From Trichomonas vaginalis G3 (Eukaryota; Parabasalia; Trichomonadida; Trichomonadidae), in NCBI RefSeq assembly GCF_026262505.1, contig NC_067205.1, positions 22,229,585-22,293,584 of the forward strand: DNA of 64,000 nucleotides, in the 5' to 3' direction. Shown here piece after piece: positions 28,465 through 39,200 of this stretch; the first letter of the stretch is position 1; each line of letters starts with the position of its first letter. Below the pieces are notes generated by a model. That model was not told the DNA's origin. It saw nothing but the letters and a program-made list of their open reading frames with translations, and did not search any database. A program made the position numbers and the translations under genes.

Positions 28465-29009
28465 TTTAGATTTTAACAAAAAGTGACAAAATTATTCAAA
28501 CCTTCGATCGCGATCGCAAAATTCTCATTACATATAAATGTTGGAACATACTGCTCTTGTTTGAAGTAATTTGCGCTTTTTTCGTCATTTTAGGTGAGAA
28601 TCTTGAATTGAAATTTGTCAATGTGTGTTTTTCTATCAAACAAGATCATCATTGATATGTTCCCAATACTTAATGGAGTACATGATTAAGTGTTATGGAT
28701 TCATGTTTCTCTTTCACAAAATCTCGATCATTTGATTTTATCACTTATATCCTTATGGAAACTGTTCAAGATAACTTTTCTATTCTACTTCTGATCTTTT
28801 ACAGCAATGTCACTTGATTTAGAAGGAAAATATTTCAATTTAATCCAATGATTGAAATTTAACTTTAATATTAAGAAGTTAAAAAATATGATCGAGATTA
28901 AATATATGTTTTCTATTTGAACTGTCTAAATTTAAACTTGTTGTTAGATTGGAAATGTTATAATTTATATAGGGTTATTTTTCCAACATCCCCTTAATTA
29001 TTTTTTTGT
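28465..29009. other. Divergent intergenic region
   Basis: About 545 bp of AT-rich DNA between two divergent genes. It holds the initiator of the TMEM230-like gene and a short GATCGCGATCGC palindrome near 28507. Nothing else is seen. Confidence 0.5.
28481..28486 (-). promoter_or_regulatory. Trichomonad initiator element
   Basis: TCACTT on the minus strand, 17 bp upstream of the ATG at 28464. Confidence 0.6.
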
Positions 29010-29843
29010 ATGGAACAGTATGGAAGTTTGAACTGGAAATACGCTGATAAGATTATACCAGAAAGACGAAACTCTTCAAGAGCACTGGATTCAGTTCAAA
29101 CTTTGACTGTTAAAGCTGAAACTCTCAATAAAAAGAAAGAAAATCTTGAAAACAAATTAGCAAATATCCTAGAAAACTACCAAAGTGATGAATTAGTTTA
29201 CTTAGTAATGCAATTAAAGCAAATACAGAAAGAATTCCGAAAAAATTCAATAGACGTTACTAACTTTTTTAAACCAATGACAGAATCAATTACCCCATCT
29301 TTGAAATCTGGTCGTCCTCAAACATCTACAATAGATTTTGATGATTTTGGAAAAAATAATTTCATCAATCATTTCAATGCTGGAATTCTTCAACAATATA
29401 ACGAATATCTGATAAATGAAATCAATGAAATGTCTAAAAAGCGCACAGAAATAAATGCTCAACTCAAACTTTTCGAAGAAGTACAAACAAATTTTGTTCA
29501 AGATACAATGAAAATGATTTCTAAGCGCCAAATACCACGTAGAATATCATCAGACTACCCATCACGTAGCAAAAGTTCTCAAATTTTACTTGAAAAATTA
29601 ACAATACAACTCGGACAACTCAGAAAGAAATATAAATTCCTTCAACGAAGAATAGAGTATGAACAAGATAAATTTAAGCGAGCTCAAGAGATTAAAATTA
29701 GTTCATTCTTGACTCAAAGATTATCCAGATGGGGATTGTCTCAAACTCAAATTCATAAGATGAACACTGCTGCTCTTGTAATACAGAAGTTTTGGCGAGA
29801 AAAACTAGATAAGATGGGATTGAGTTTGCGTTTTAAACTTTAA
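29010..29843 (+). CDS. Coiled-coil protein with C-terminal IQ motif, 277 aa
   Basis: The protein is mostly coiled coil (about 30-80, 130-165 and 195-235) with a Ser/Arg-rich break near 180 (RRISSDYPSRSKSS). Near the end, AALVIQKFWREKLDKMG is a good IQ motif, which binds calmodulin or centrin-type light chains. The opening WKYADKIIPERRNSS is basic. In a trichomonad, coiled-coil plus IQ proteins are plausible cytoskeletal or basal-body components, but I cannot name a family. Confidence 0.6.
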   Translation: MEQYGSLNWKYADKIIPERRNSSRALDSVQTLTVKAETLNKKKENLENKLANILENYQSDELVYLVMQLKQIQKEFRKNSIDVTNFFKPMTESITPSLKSGRPQTSTIDFDDFGKNNFINHFNAGILQQYNEYLINEINEMSKKRTEINAQLKLFEEVQTNFVQDTMKMISKRQIPRRISSDYPSRSKSSQILLEKLTIQLGQLRKKYKFLQRRIEYEQDKFKRAQEIKISSFLTQRLSRWGLSQTQIHKMNTAALVIQKFWREKLDKMGLSLRFKL

Positions 29844-30566
29844 TTATATTGATGACATAAAATTCAAATGTAATACATGTCTCAAGCAAGAAAACAAGGA
29901 AAAAAGTACGAAAATTCAAAGATAAAATTCATGAAATATTATTTCATGAATTATTCGGCCATAACAAATAGAAATAGAATTTTCTCCTAGAATTTGACCG
30001 TAATTCTTGTATTTTTGGTGAAATTTTGTTAATTTAATTTCGACCAATGCATATATGCAAAAAGAATCCGTAATAATAACAAAAAAGTCGCTTTTGTCTC
30101 CTGTTTTTAAGTGTTCGTTGGATTTGATGATTCAAGGAGAACAAAATTTAACATTTTGTTATCAAAGATTTTAAACCAAGATTGCTTTGCGAATATATAA
30201 GTTTTGTTTGTAGTATAAATCGTTGTTGTGATAATTATCTCTATTTGTATTCTTATTTTTTGGCCAACTTAATCTTTCTGATTTGAAACGTATTTCATAT
30301 AAGATTTAAGAGTCCTGATGTTTTTTGAGTTAGTGATGTTGTTCTTTCAATTATATTTGGAAATAATATCATTTCTAATAGCAAATTCTATTAATATTTC
30401 CATTATTCTCGGATGTTAATAGAATTTGAGCTTCTTTAAGACTGTTAACTGTTAGAAAGACTTGATTAAATTGTTATTTATCTAATACTTTATATTTATT
30501 AATAACTTACATGTTGAGTTATTGGCTCAAGCCATGCTTGTATAGTTCCAGGGACCGAAATTATAT
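29844..30566. other. Intergenic host DNA, nothing seen
   Basis: About 720 bp of AT-rich sequence between convergent genes. Confidence 0.6.
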
Positions 30567-30827
30567 TTATTTCTTCCTGTCGGCTGGCTTCTTATCAGCG
30601 GCAGCAGCTGGGGCAGCACCACCAGCTGGAGCAGCGGCTGGCTTGCCTTGGCCGGCGTGGCCGTGGGCAACTGGAGCCTTCTTGACCTGAACTTCCTTGT
30701 GGGATGTGTGGAGTGGGTCAACACCATGGATCTTTTCATGATGATTATTCTTCTCATCAAGTTCCTTCTGGTGGAGAGCGTAGATCTTGTGGGAAGCAGC
30801 GTTAGCGTTGTGGGCAACAGATGACAT
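30567..30827 (-). CDS. Small A/P/K-rich protein, 86 aa, probably well expressed
   Basis: I do not recognise the family. The N-terminal half is helical and His/Asn/Glu-rich (HQKELDEKNNHHEKIHGVDP). The C-terminal half is an Ala/Pro/Gly/Lys tail (GKPAAAPAGG, DKKPADRKK). Codon use is richer in G+C than in the neighbours, as in highly expressed trichomonad genes. TCACTT lies 8 bp upstream of the ATG on the coding strand, which strongly supports this reading frame over the overlapping ones. The basic tail could contact nucleic acid or ribosomes; this is a guess. Confidence 0.7.
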   Translation of the reverse strand: MSSVAHNANAASHKIYALHQKELDEKNNHHEKIHGVDPLHTSHKEVQVKKAPVAHGHAGQGKPAAAPAGGAAPAAAADKKPADRKK

Positions 30828-30834
30828 CTTAAAG

Positions 30835-30840
30835 AAGTGA
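30835..30840 (-). promoter_or_regulatory. Trichomonad initiator element
   Basis: TCACTT on the minus strand, 8 bp upstream of the ATG at 30827. Confidence 0.7.
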
Positions 30841-31217
30841 ACTAATTTGCTGCTTATAGAATTTTAGTCTGCTCAAATCGCATCAGCAAAAATTGAATAA
30901 TATTCAAAATTTCTCTATCGTTGAAGAATTTTTTTCCATAACTCTTTGAATTTTTGTATTGGTTACAACTTTGAAATGATTTTTGCGCCTTTTTATCCTC
31001 TTTCACTTATCTGTGCTTGTACACACATGTATTTCCAAATCTATGAGGTTGGAATAATCAATATGATTGGGATTTTCTCTCAATTGGCATCGTTAAATTT
31101 TTAGTTTTGATATTTATTGACTAACTCTATTTAAAGTGCATAACCTGAAGAGGGCAGCATTTGAAATGTTTATATTTGCATTGAAAAAATATCTTTGCCC
31201 AAAACTATGTCAGCAAT
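30841..31217. other. Intergenic host DNA
   Basis: AT-rich spacer between the small gene and the DNA transposon; nothing seen. Confidence 0.5.
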
Positions 31218-31225
31218 GTTATTCA
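31218..31225. repeat. Target-site duplication, left copy
   Basis: GTTATTCA, repeated at 32231-32238 directly outside the other terminal inverted repeat. Confidence 0.85.
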
Positions 31226-32230
31226 TATACATGGCACGATGGGCGCTACTTTTTTGGCGCCAGCGGCGCCGCCCGCGCCTCCGGTGGCTCCCACTGGTGG
31301 GGAGGAGACGATAGAAAAAGATATAAATTTTACTAAAAAAATTGAATTTTGGAAATTCTTTTGATTTTTTTGAATGATTTACGAAGAGATTGAACACATT
31401 TTGTAATATGAAATATCGTTATTAATAAATTTACTTCTTAAACATCTATTAAAATCGCAATTTTGAATATTTTTATGATTTTTTTGACCCGATCACTTGC
31501 GCCCGCGCCCACTGGGAGGGGCGCTTGTAAAGTATTCAAAAATCAATGTAAACATTTCAATTTTTGCTCCCACCTCCCATTGGGAGGGGGGCATATATCT
31601 TGTAGCGTTCAAGTTCAAGTGATGAAAGTGCATAAGAAAGCTCCTTAATCATACCGATAGAAACAGCATTAGGGGCGCCAAATGGCGCTCGGTGATGTTT
31701 CCCATAAAAGCTTAATTTCAGGTATCCATAATCATAACCTGTCAGACGCAATAATTCATTAGCACACAATCATCGTTTCTCAATCAAGAAACGAAACGCA
31801 CGATTGATTATGCTGGCCATTAAATTTTCATATCAAATAATTTACTACTTCAAGAAAAATTAAAGACTATCATCAACCAAAGCTTAAAATTCTCGGTGTT
31901 TACAACTCTCATACTTCGAATATGCATATTTCCAAAATAGCATGAAAATTTTTTTCATTTGAGCTCATTTTCTTTTGTTCTATTAACTAATACATGCAGT
32001 ACAAGCTTGTTATACGTATACTTAATAAGTAAGGTCTTAAGGGAAATAATAAAAAGAATTTTGCTATTAATTATATTAAACAATATTTATTTGTAATTTC
32101 GTGATAATTATATTTCTTATTACAAAGTAAAGGTATTTGATATAATGTTTGCCTTACAAAAATGTTTCCTTTGTCTTGCCACCATAGGTATTCTATTTTG
32201 TCACTTTTTGCGCCCACCGTGCCATGTATA
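31226..32230. mobile_element. Non-autonomous DNA transposon, 1005 bp
   Basis: The ends are inverted repeats of about 21 bp: TATACATGGCACGATGGGCG on the left, and on the right the complement with one difference (CGGTGGGCG). GTTATTCA is present directly on both sides, at 31218-31225 and 32231-32238, as an 8-bp target duplication. The interior has unusual G+C-rich patches (GGCGCCAGCGGCGCC near 31256, and CCCACTGGGAGGG-type palindromes near 31510 and 31575). A 70-codon minus-strand frame (31557-31769) could be a relic of a longer protein, but I do not recognise it. The 8-bp duplication fits hAT-, Merlin- or P-type elements. The family is unresolved and no transposase is visible. Confidence 0.8.
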
Positions 32231-32238
32231 GTTATTCA
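32231..32238. repeat. Target-site duplication, right copy
   Basis: GTTATTCA, matching 31218-31225 exactly. Confidence 0.85.
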
Positions 32239-33418
32239 TTAAATGTATAGCACGATTTGAGCAATTTCATATCTTAAATTTTTTTGAAAATGAGCGGTTT
32301 TAATTTTGAATTTGAATCAAAAAAAGTCTTTGTTTTGTTCCCCAATCAGGTCGTATTACTAAAAGAATGATTATCATATTAGATATCAGTCCTAAAAGAG
32401 TAATTATCGATTTTGTTGGAAACAATTCATGCAAAAATTTCGCGTTTAAACGTTTTCTCAATACCATGAATTTTAATAACGTATATAATAAAATGTTCAT
32501 CATTTTAACTCACCAAAAGTAGTATTTTCGAGTAAATTTCAACAAAATTTTACTCATTTTATTCACTCATTGAGTTCGATTCGTTAATCAAATTTATAGT
32601 ACGGAAAAGTCTGAAAAATCTAGATCTCGGGTTTATTTTTCGATTATTCAAAATGAATCATAAAAATTGTCGAATTTTGGTTGTATCCTTATAGCAATGC
32701 CAAAGAAAAGTCATTTATATTAGAGAAAACCTTTTCTGTCATGTTTTGAAACAATCAAATACAAATTTCAAAATTTCGGTTGATATCCATAGCAAAAAAA
32801 CTTCTTACAATCTTAGATTCATGGAGTTATTTTGGTCTTTGTGTTTTCGTCAAGTCATTGGGATATTCTTTTATTGATTATAATTTTTCTTTTGAAAGCT
32901 GTTGTTTGTGTTATCCTGCTAGCATAGAGACTCTTTTTAAGAAGAACGCTCCTTGAGAACTAAATTTTTTTTTGAAATTCATCAAATACAAAATCAGTAG
33001 CTGGATTAGTTAAACACAGTATACAGGATACTTTGTGAGTCTTTCTTTTACTTATTTTTAAGTAATATAAATTATCATAATTATTTTAATCATTAAAAGT
33101 TTTGCTCAATACAGGATGCGTCTCCTAAACTATTATAAAAGCTATTCCGTACTAAAATTGAATTGATGAGATTTTATATAAAAAATTATTTATTTGTTAA
33201 TGAGTCTTATTAGTGAGTATTTCATTAAGCAGTAGTATGTATTGAAGAATGGTTTTGTCTAGAGAATATCTGTTCTAAATTTGGTAAGAATTTCTTGGAA
33301 ATTTCATATAAACTTATGAATTTGGAAATTACTTGATTATGCGCTTCTATGTACCTTAGATTTTTGAGAAAATAATTTTATTTACACCTGATATTTTTGA
33401 ACTCCCCCTTTTAAATTA
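32239..33418. other. Intergenic host DNA, nothing seen
   Basis: About 1.2 kb of AT-rich sequence upstream of the exonuclease gene. Short open stretches lack coding character. Confidence 0.6.
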
Positions 33419-35812
33419 ATGGGAGTTCCAGCATTCTTTCGTACACTTTCCCGAAAATATCCACTAATCATTTCTAACTGTATTGAGCCACATGAAACAA
33501 ATGGACACTACTTACCAAACGCTTCTCTTCCAAACCCCAATACAATTGGCGATAGAGAATTTGACTGTTTATACTTGGATATGAATGGTTTAATCCATCC
33601 ATGTTTTCATCCAGAAGGTCTCCCACCGCCAAAATCTGAAGCAGAAGTATTACAAAACATCGAAAACTACATCGAACGTCTTTTTATGATTGTTCGCCCG
33701 CGCCAAATCTTATTCATGGCAATTGATGGACCAGCACCACGTGCTAAAATGAACCAACAGCGTAAGCGTAGATTTTTCGCCGCAAAACAAGCAGCACACG
33801 ACAGATGGATCAAATACTGGAAAGCGCAGAAGAGCGGAGAAACAGAGTTAGCAGCAGAACTTTACAATCCAGACTATCTCAAAAATCACGATTCAAACGT
33901 AATTACTCCAGGAACTCTATTTTTCGAAAGATTATCAAAACATTTACACGGATTCATACAAAGAAAGCAAGAAACTGATCCTGCATGGGGTAAAATCTGC
34001 GTTATACTCAGTGACGCATCAGTTCCTGGCGAAGGAGAGCATAAAATTATGGATTTCGTAAGAGCACAGAGATTGGAGCCACAATACGATTCAAACAGAC
34101 ACCACGTCATCTACGGCCTTGATGCTGATATCATTTTCCTTGGATTGGCATCGCATGAACCATATTGGACAATTCTCAGAGAAAGAATCAACGAAGCAAA
34201 GGATCTTCCTCGCCAGAACTCACAACAAAAGAAAGCTACTGAAGAAGACGAGAAAATGGCTTTACACCATCAGATCTTTGATGCTCCTGAAGAAAAAGAA
34301 AAAGTTGATTTAATTGGTCCGAAGCATTTCGACTTCGTATCGCTTTGGATCCTTCGCCAATATTTAGAACGTGACTTGAAACCACGTAATTTACCACCAA
34401 ATTTACCATGGGACCTCGAAAGAGCCATTGATGATTTTATTTTCATTTGTTACGGCTGCGGCAACGATTTTATCCCTACCCTTCCTGGATTTTCCATCGC
34501 GGAGGGCACAGTTTCGGATATTATTTGTTTATACAAAAACAATTTACCGAGATATAACGCATATCTCACTTACAACGGCCAAGTCGACTTCCCACGCTTC
34601 AAGGACTTCATGAAATTAATTTGTGATGAAAGAAGAACAGGAGAATATGTCTTTGAGCGCAATTCTCTTTTACATATTTTATGTCCTGAGCAAAGATCCG
34701 AAGAAATTGAGAAACAAGTGAACAAAATATCACAGGCACCTGATCCGGATATAGATCAAGAGCCTCCAACAGAAGCAGAAGAAAAGAAAGAAGAAAGAAA
34801 AACGAAAAACATTGTTCCCCACGTTTACGAAGGAATTAAAGTCACAGAAGAAACAGATCTTGCCCAATTAAAGCGAGTTTACTACAAACAGAAGTTCCAT
34901 GCTGAAACAAAAGAAGAAATTGCCAAAATTGTTACAGAATTCACTCGCGGCATGATTTGGACCCTTAATTATTATCTCCATGGCACACATAACTGGGATT
35001 GGTCCTATCCATACCATTCCGCTCCTTGTTCTTCCGATTGGGATTTGGTCGATGTAAATCCCGCCACTTACCAGTTCGACAGAGGCTGTCCTTTCCTTCC
35101 TCTATGGCAACTGATGGCTGTTCTGCCTCCACAATCCGCTCACGCCCTTCCAGAAAAAATGCAATTTCTTATGACAAACGAAAAGTCACCAATTAAGGAC
35201 TTTTACCCTACCACATTTTCCATAGACCTCGAAGGAGCAAAGCAGGCCTACAAAGGCCACGTTTTAGTTCCATTTATTGGAGAAGCAAACACAGACTGGG
35301 ACAAAAGGATCTCGGATGTCATGAAAGGAACAGATCTCCGCCTAACTTATGAAGAGGAACAGAGAAACCAGTTTAGTCCCACTTACATTTTCCTGGATGA
35401 TGAGAAAGCTCCGGGAGGAAAGCCTCCGATCACCAGGGAAAGCCCAATAATACCAATGAACTACCCTGTAGTTGGTAGATTGACGTGGACAAGAGACGTA
35501 GATGACCACGATGGAACATCTCATGCTTATATCTTCGATCTCAAGACTCCTGATTACCGAAGAGACTTCTCATGGATGAGACGTGATGTTATACCGCCTC
35601 CTTACGCTATTGAAGGCAAAATGGGAAGAGCGGATGGAACAGATCACGAATCATTCTTCGACAGAGGAGCAATTGACTTCGAAAGTATTAGAGCTGAGTC
35701 AGAAATGCCTCTCCAAATGCCTGGCGTTCCTCAGGGACAGGATTACTTGTATAGAGAAAGAATGATCGAGAAAATCGAGTCAGAAAGAAGAATGTTTGGT
35801 GGAAACCGTTAG
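33419..35812 (+). CDS. 5'-3' exoribonuclease, Rat1/XRN2 type, 797 aa
   Basis: The N-terminus MGVPAFFRTLSRKYP is the XRN signature. Catalytic acidic residues sit in LYLDMNGLIHPC (D54), AIDGPAPRAK (D103), VPGEGEHK (E205, E207), YGLDADI (D234, D236) and GNDFIP (about 345). AKMNQQRKRRF and the HPCFHPE form are closer to nuclear Rat1/XRN2 than to cytoplasmic XRN1. The enzyme degrades 5'-monophosphate RNA, takes part in rRNA and snoRNA processing and promotes transcription termination. At 797 residues it lacks the long C-terminal extension of animal XRN2. An acidic-to-basic linker lies near 445-475 (EEKKEERKTK). The gene is intact and starts at the conserved Met. Confidence 0.93.
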   Translation: MGVPAFFRTLSRKYPLIISNCIEPHETNGHYLPNASLPNPNTIGDREFDCLYLDMNGLIHPCFHPEGLPPPKSEAEVLQNIENYIERLFMIVRPRQILFMAIDGPAPRAKMNQQRKRRFFAAKQAAHDRWIKYWKAQKSGETELAAELYNPDYLKNHDSNVITPGTLFFERLSKHLHGFIQRKQETDPAWGKICVILSDASVPGEGEHKIMDFVRAQRLEPQYDSNRHHVIYGLDADIIFLGLASHEPYWTILRERINEAKDLPRQNSQQKKATEEDEKMALHHQIFDAPEEKEKVDLIGPKHFDFVSLWILRQYLERDLKPRNLPPNLPWDLERAIDDFIFICYGCGNDFIPTLPGFSIAEGTVSDIICLYKNNLPRYNAYLTYNGQVDFPRFKDFMKLICDERRTGEYVFERNSLLHILCPEQRSEEIEKQVNKISQAPDPDIDQEPPTEAEEKKEERKTKNIVPHVYEGIKVTEETDLAQLKRVYYKQKFHAETKEEIAKIVTEFTRGMIWTLNYYLHGTHNWDWSYPYHSAPCSSDWDLVDVNPATYQFDRGCPFLPLWQLMAVLPPQSAHALPEKMQFLMTNEKSPIKDFYPTTFSIDLEGAKQAYKGHVLVPFIGEANTDWDKRISDVMKGTDLRLTYEEEQRNQFSPTYIFLDDEKAPGGKPPITRESPIIPMNYPVVGRLTWTRDVDDHDGTSHAYIFDLKTPDYRRDFSWMRRDVIPPPYAIEGKMGRADGTDHESFFDRGAIDFESIRAESEMPLQMPGVPQGQDYLYRERMIEKIESERRMFGGNR

Positions 35813-36077
35813 ATATAGAATTTTTATGATATTAGTGCTTTTTATTTTTGTAATAAAAAAAATATTATTTTTGTTATTTATTTATTCACTGAGATTCATT
35901 GAATTCTGTTACAGTAATGTTATTTCACTGATAAAATACTGAAATATCTTAATAATTTTCCAGATTCACTTAGATTTCACGACTAACATCCTTACCCAAT
36001 TCACTTGAATTTCACTCATATGGGAATGAAAATAAAATTATTTATATTAGTTTTTTAAATTTTATAGAAAATGTAAT

Positions 36078-36148
36078 GCACCGCTGGTCTAATGGTAGAA
36101 TTTCACCTTGCCAAGGTGGGGGTCCGGGTTCGATTCCCGGGCGGTGCA
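36078..36148 (+). tRNA. tRNA-Gly (anticodon GCC)
   Basis: A 71-nt cloverleaf with acceptor stem GCACCGC/GCGGTGC, a D-arm with GGTCTAATGGTAG, an anticodon loop TTGCCAA giving GCC, and a T-arm GGGTTCGATTCCC. The D-arm (A box) and T-arm (B box) match the internal Pol III promoters. There is no intron. CCA is not encoded, as in eukaryotes. Confidence 0.97.
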
Positions 36149-36152
36149 ATAA

Positions 36153-36157
36153 TTTTT
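36153..36157 (+). terminator. Pol III terminator of tRNA-Gly
   Basis: TTTTT begins 5 bp after the tRNA, with further T runs near 36160-36170. Confidence 0.8.
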
Positions 36158-36239
36158 CTTTTATTTTTTTAATTCCAAAAAAATTCTTATCTTCGAAATT
36201 TTGATATTTAAATAAAATATAAATTGCAAATATAATAGT

Positions 36240-39200
36240 TTATTTCTTTTGTCTTATCTGTTTGAGCTTGTTTTCAGCTTCCTCGAGAGCTCTTTTGGCT
36301 TCGATAACCTTTGCTTCTGCGTTGAGTTTCTCGACCATTTTGTTCAAAGCTTTTGTTGGTTGTTTGACATCTTTTGTCAATTCTTCTGTTTCCTTTCTCT
36401 GTGCTGTTTCTCCGAAATTCCTGACGTGGCCGATTGTCTCTTGGATCTGGTCAGTTATCTTCTGTATTACGTCATTTAACTCAGGAGAACCTTCTTTCTG
36501 ACGACATTCAGCTTGGAAGTGCGCAATTGATGATGAGATGATGTTGCAAGCAGCCAAAACTTTGTTGATTGCATCTTTTTTGCTTTTAACAATTGCTTCT
36601 GCAGCAACAATTATGAGATCCAAAGAATCAACTAAATTTCTCGCTGTGTTTATCATTCCTGTCTGGTTATCTAAGTTTGGTTTTCTCGACAAACAATACT
36701 TCATCTGTGCTTGTGCTGCTTCAATTAGTTTTGCAGAAGTATTGAGAATTGGAGCGGAAACATCGATGATTTCGACACCGATGTAACTGTCTCCTTTCTG
36801 TGTCCTTTGATCTTCCGCTTGTGATTTGAATGACATCAGTCTTGACTGTGATTTCTGGATGTTTTGTGCTGCGATCATCAGTTCTTTTTCTGCTTCGTTT
36901 GTGCTGGATAAGTCTTGTTGGACTGCATCAAGAGATTCTTGTGATGCTGTGATGATTTTTTGGGAACAATCTTTTGCATTTTCAGTGAATTTTTGAATTG
37001 TTTCCTTCCATTTCTCGTCTGCAAGTAATCTGGCTCTGCAAGCATCGATTGCGTTATCTCCTGCAGCTACTAAGTTGTTATAACATGTCTGGAGCTTGTT
37101 CTGACAGTTTGGATTCCATGTTGAGTTTCTCATCAAATCTGTATTAATTAATAACTTGTTTGATGAGTCATGGTACTCTTTAAGTGCAGAAAAGATCGAT
37201 TCTGGTGTAGATTTTCTATTATTTAGTACTTCATTCAACTTATTTAGAGAAATTTCATGTAAATTATAGCAATTATCGATTTCTTTCTTGATTTCTGCAA
37301 CATGACGTGGTTGATATGACTTATTAGTCGTGACATTGAATCTAAATGGAAGTTTGATGATGATTTCTGGTTGAGATTTGATATCTTCAGATAATGAACT
37401 ATCAATTGATTGTTTGATATCAATTACATGGTTAATTTGTGATAATATATCATCTGTTGATAATTCCTTCTCTAATTCTGAGAGTTTTCCGGTGATTAAA
37501 TCTAAATCTTCTTTTTCTGTGACTTTCTTCAATGAAAACTGCTTCAAAACATCAATAGACTTCTGTTTATCTTGTGTTATGATATATAACATCAATAATA
37601 AGCATTTTGTCACATGGTTTTGTTCTGAATTTTGTGGAATTTCAGCAAATTTGTCACAAAACATCGCAATTGTTGAGATATTTATTATTATTTCTCTTTG
37701 TAGCTTAATAACATTGCGATATGAAGTTGTTTTGTTCGATTGTTGAAGAGAATCTTTTGAAATTTTCTCTAAATTATTCAAATTCTCAACCAATTTCGAA
37801 ATCTCCTTGGAATATTTATCAACATCATCTTTATTTAACATAACTGAGCGTCTCTTAGCAGCAACTAATGTCAATGATGTCAATTTCATCGATTTCTTTC
37901 GAAGATCTTGTAATTCAGAAATTAATTCATTCATATCATTCTGATTTAACTTCTTAACATCACTGACAACTTTGCTGATGATTCCTGTGACTTCCTCATT
38001 AAGTTCAATAACATTGTCACTGATATCTGAATCAGAAATTTCATCAAAATTAATTTCTTTGTCACTTTTTACGGGCTTAACTTCTTTTTGTATTTCTGGA
38101 GGTTTTTCTTGTGGTTTTGGTTCTTCCTTTGGTTTCTGTGTCTCTGAGATCTGTTTAATGAGTTGTTCACTGAGTTGAATCAAAGGATTTACAGAATTAC
38201 TGATATCTTGTATTGTTTCAACCAGTTTCTGTATGATTGTTTGGTCACCACATGCATAACTAGTAACAAGGTTGTTTAACGATAATGATTTCGGTTTGAG
38301 TTTATCTGAATTTGATTCTTTTGCCAAAATCACAGGAATATCATATAGATCTTTGGAGATAAGTATTGCAAGACTTGGTGTTGTCTGTGGATCTGTTTGG
38401 AGCTTCTGAACAAGTTCATTTAATTTTTGACTGATTGATGTACAACATTCCTTCAATTTGAAGCCAGAAACACCATTGATGCTGCAAACATAATTAACAT
38501 TGATTGTTTTTTGGTAATTTGCGTTTGTTGTGTAACTTTGGATGCAATTTGCCAATAAATTATAGTATTTTTCAAGATAACTGTTGTAATTTCCTGATTT
38601 TATCGATGCGGGGATCTCCTTTGTTAAGTTAAAGGAAGAATTTGCCGCATTTCCAAAATGAGTGAAAATATTTGAACAAAAATCAGGATCAAATGAACCA
38701 AATGGAGGTTCATCATCTAATACATCCTTAATCTTGTCGAGATTCTCTTCCAATGGCTTTTTAAGTTTGAGATATCTTTCATAAATCGAATCGCTTTGTA
38801 ATTTGTACAAAGTAGACAATATATCGATGTATGGACTCATGATGAAGTTAAATGACTTCGCATCATTAGTAATTCCGATTTGAAGTAAAATTCTGAATAT
38901 CCTGGTCAAAGTTGATAAAGCGTTCTCGAAACTGGAGAGAAGAGTATTTGCTGAAGCAATGTTTTGATCTTGGCAGCTTTCAATGATAGAAATAAGTGCT
39001 TTGAAGATTAATAAAATTTTATCAGTTTCATTAAGACAATTTGCGAATGCTTCTGTATCGTTTTCATTATTGATTGATATGATCTTTGTTGCTGCATCTT
39101 GGAATGTTTGGAAAGCAACAGGGAAAATTATATCAAATTTTTGTTTTGATTCTTGAGAAAGAACAGAAGAAACCTGGTTAACATGAGATAACAAATCGAA

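Noticed and set aside
31557-31769. Transposase fragment inside the 1-kb transposon
   Set aside because: The 70-codon frame has no recognisable catalytic pattern.
36078-36148. Maverick or retroelement insertion at the tRNA gene
   Set aside because: The tRNA is flanked by ordinary host sequence with no repeats or element ends nearby.
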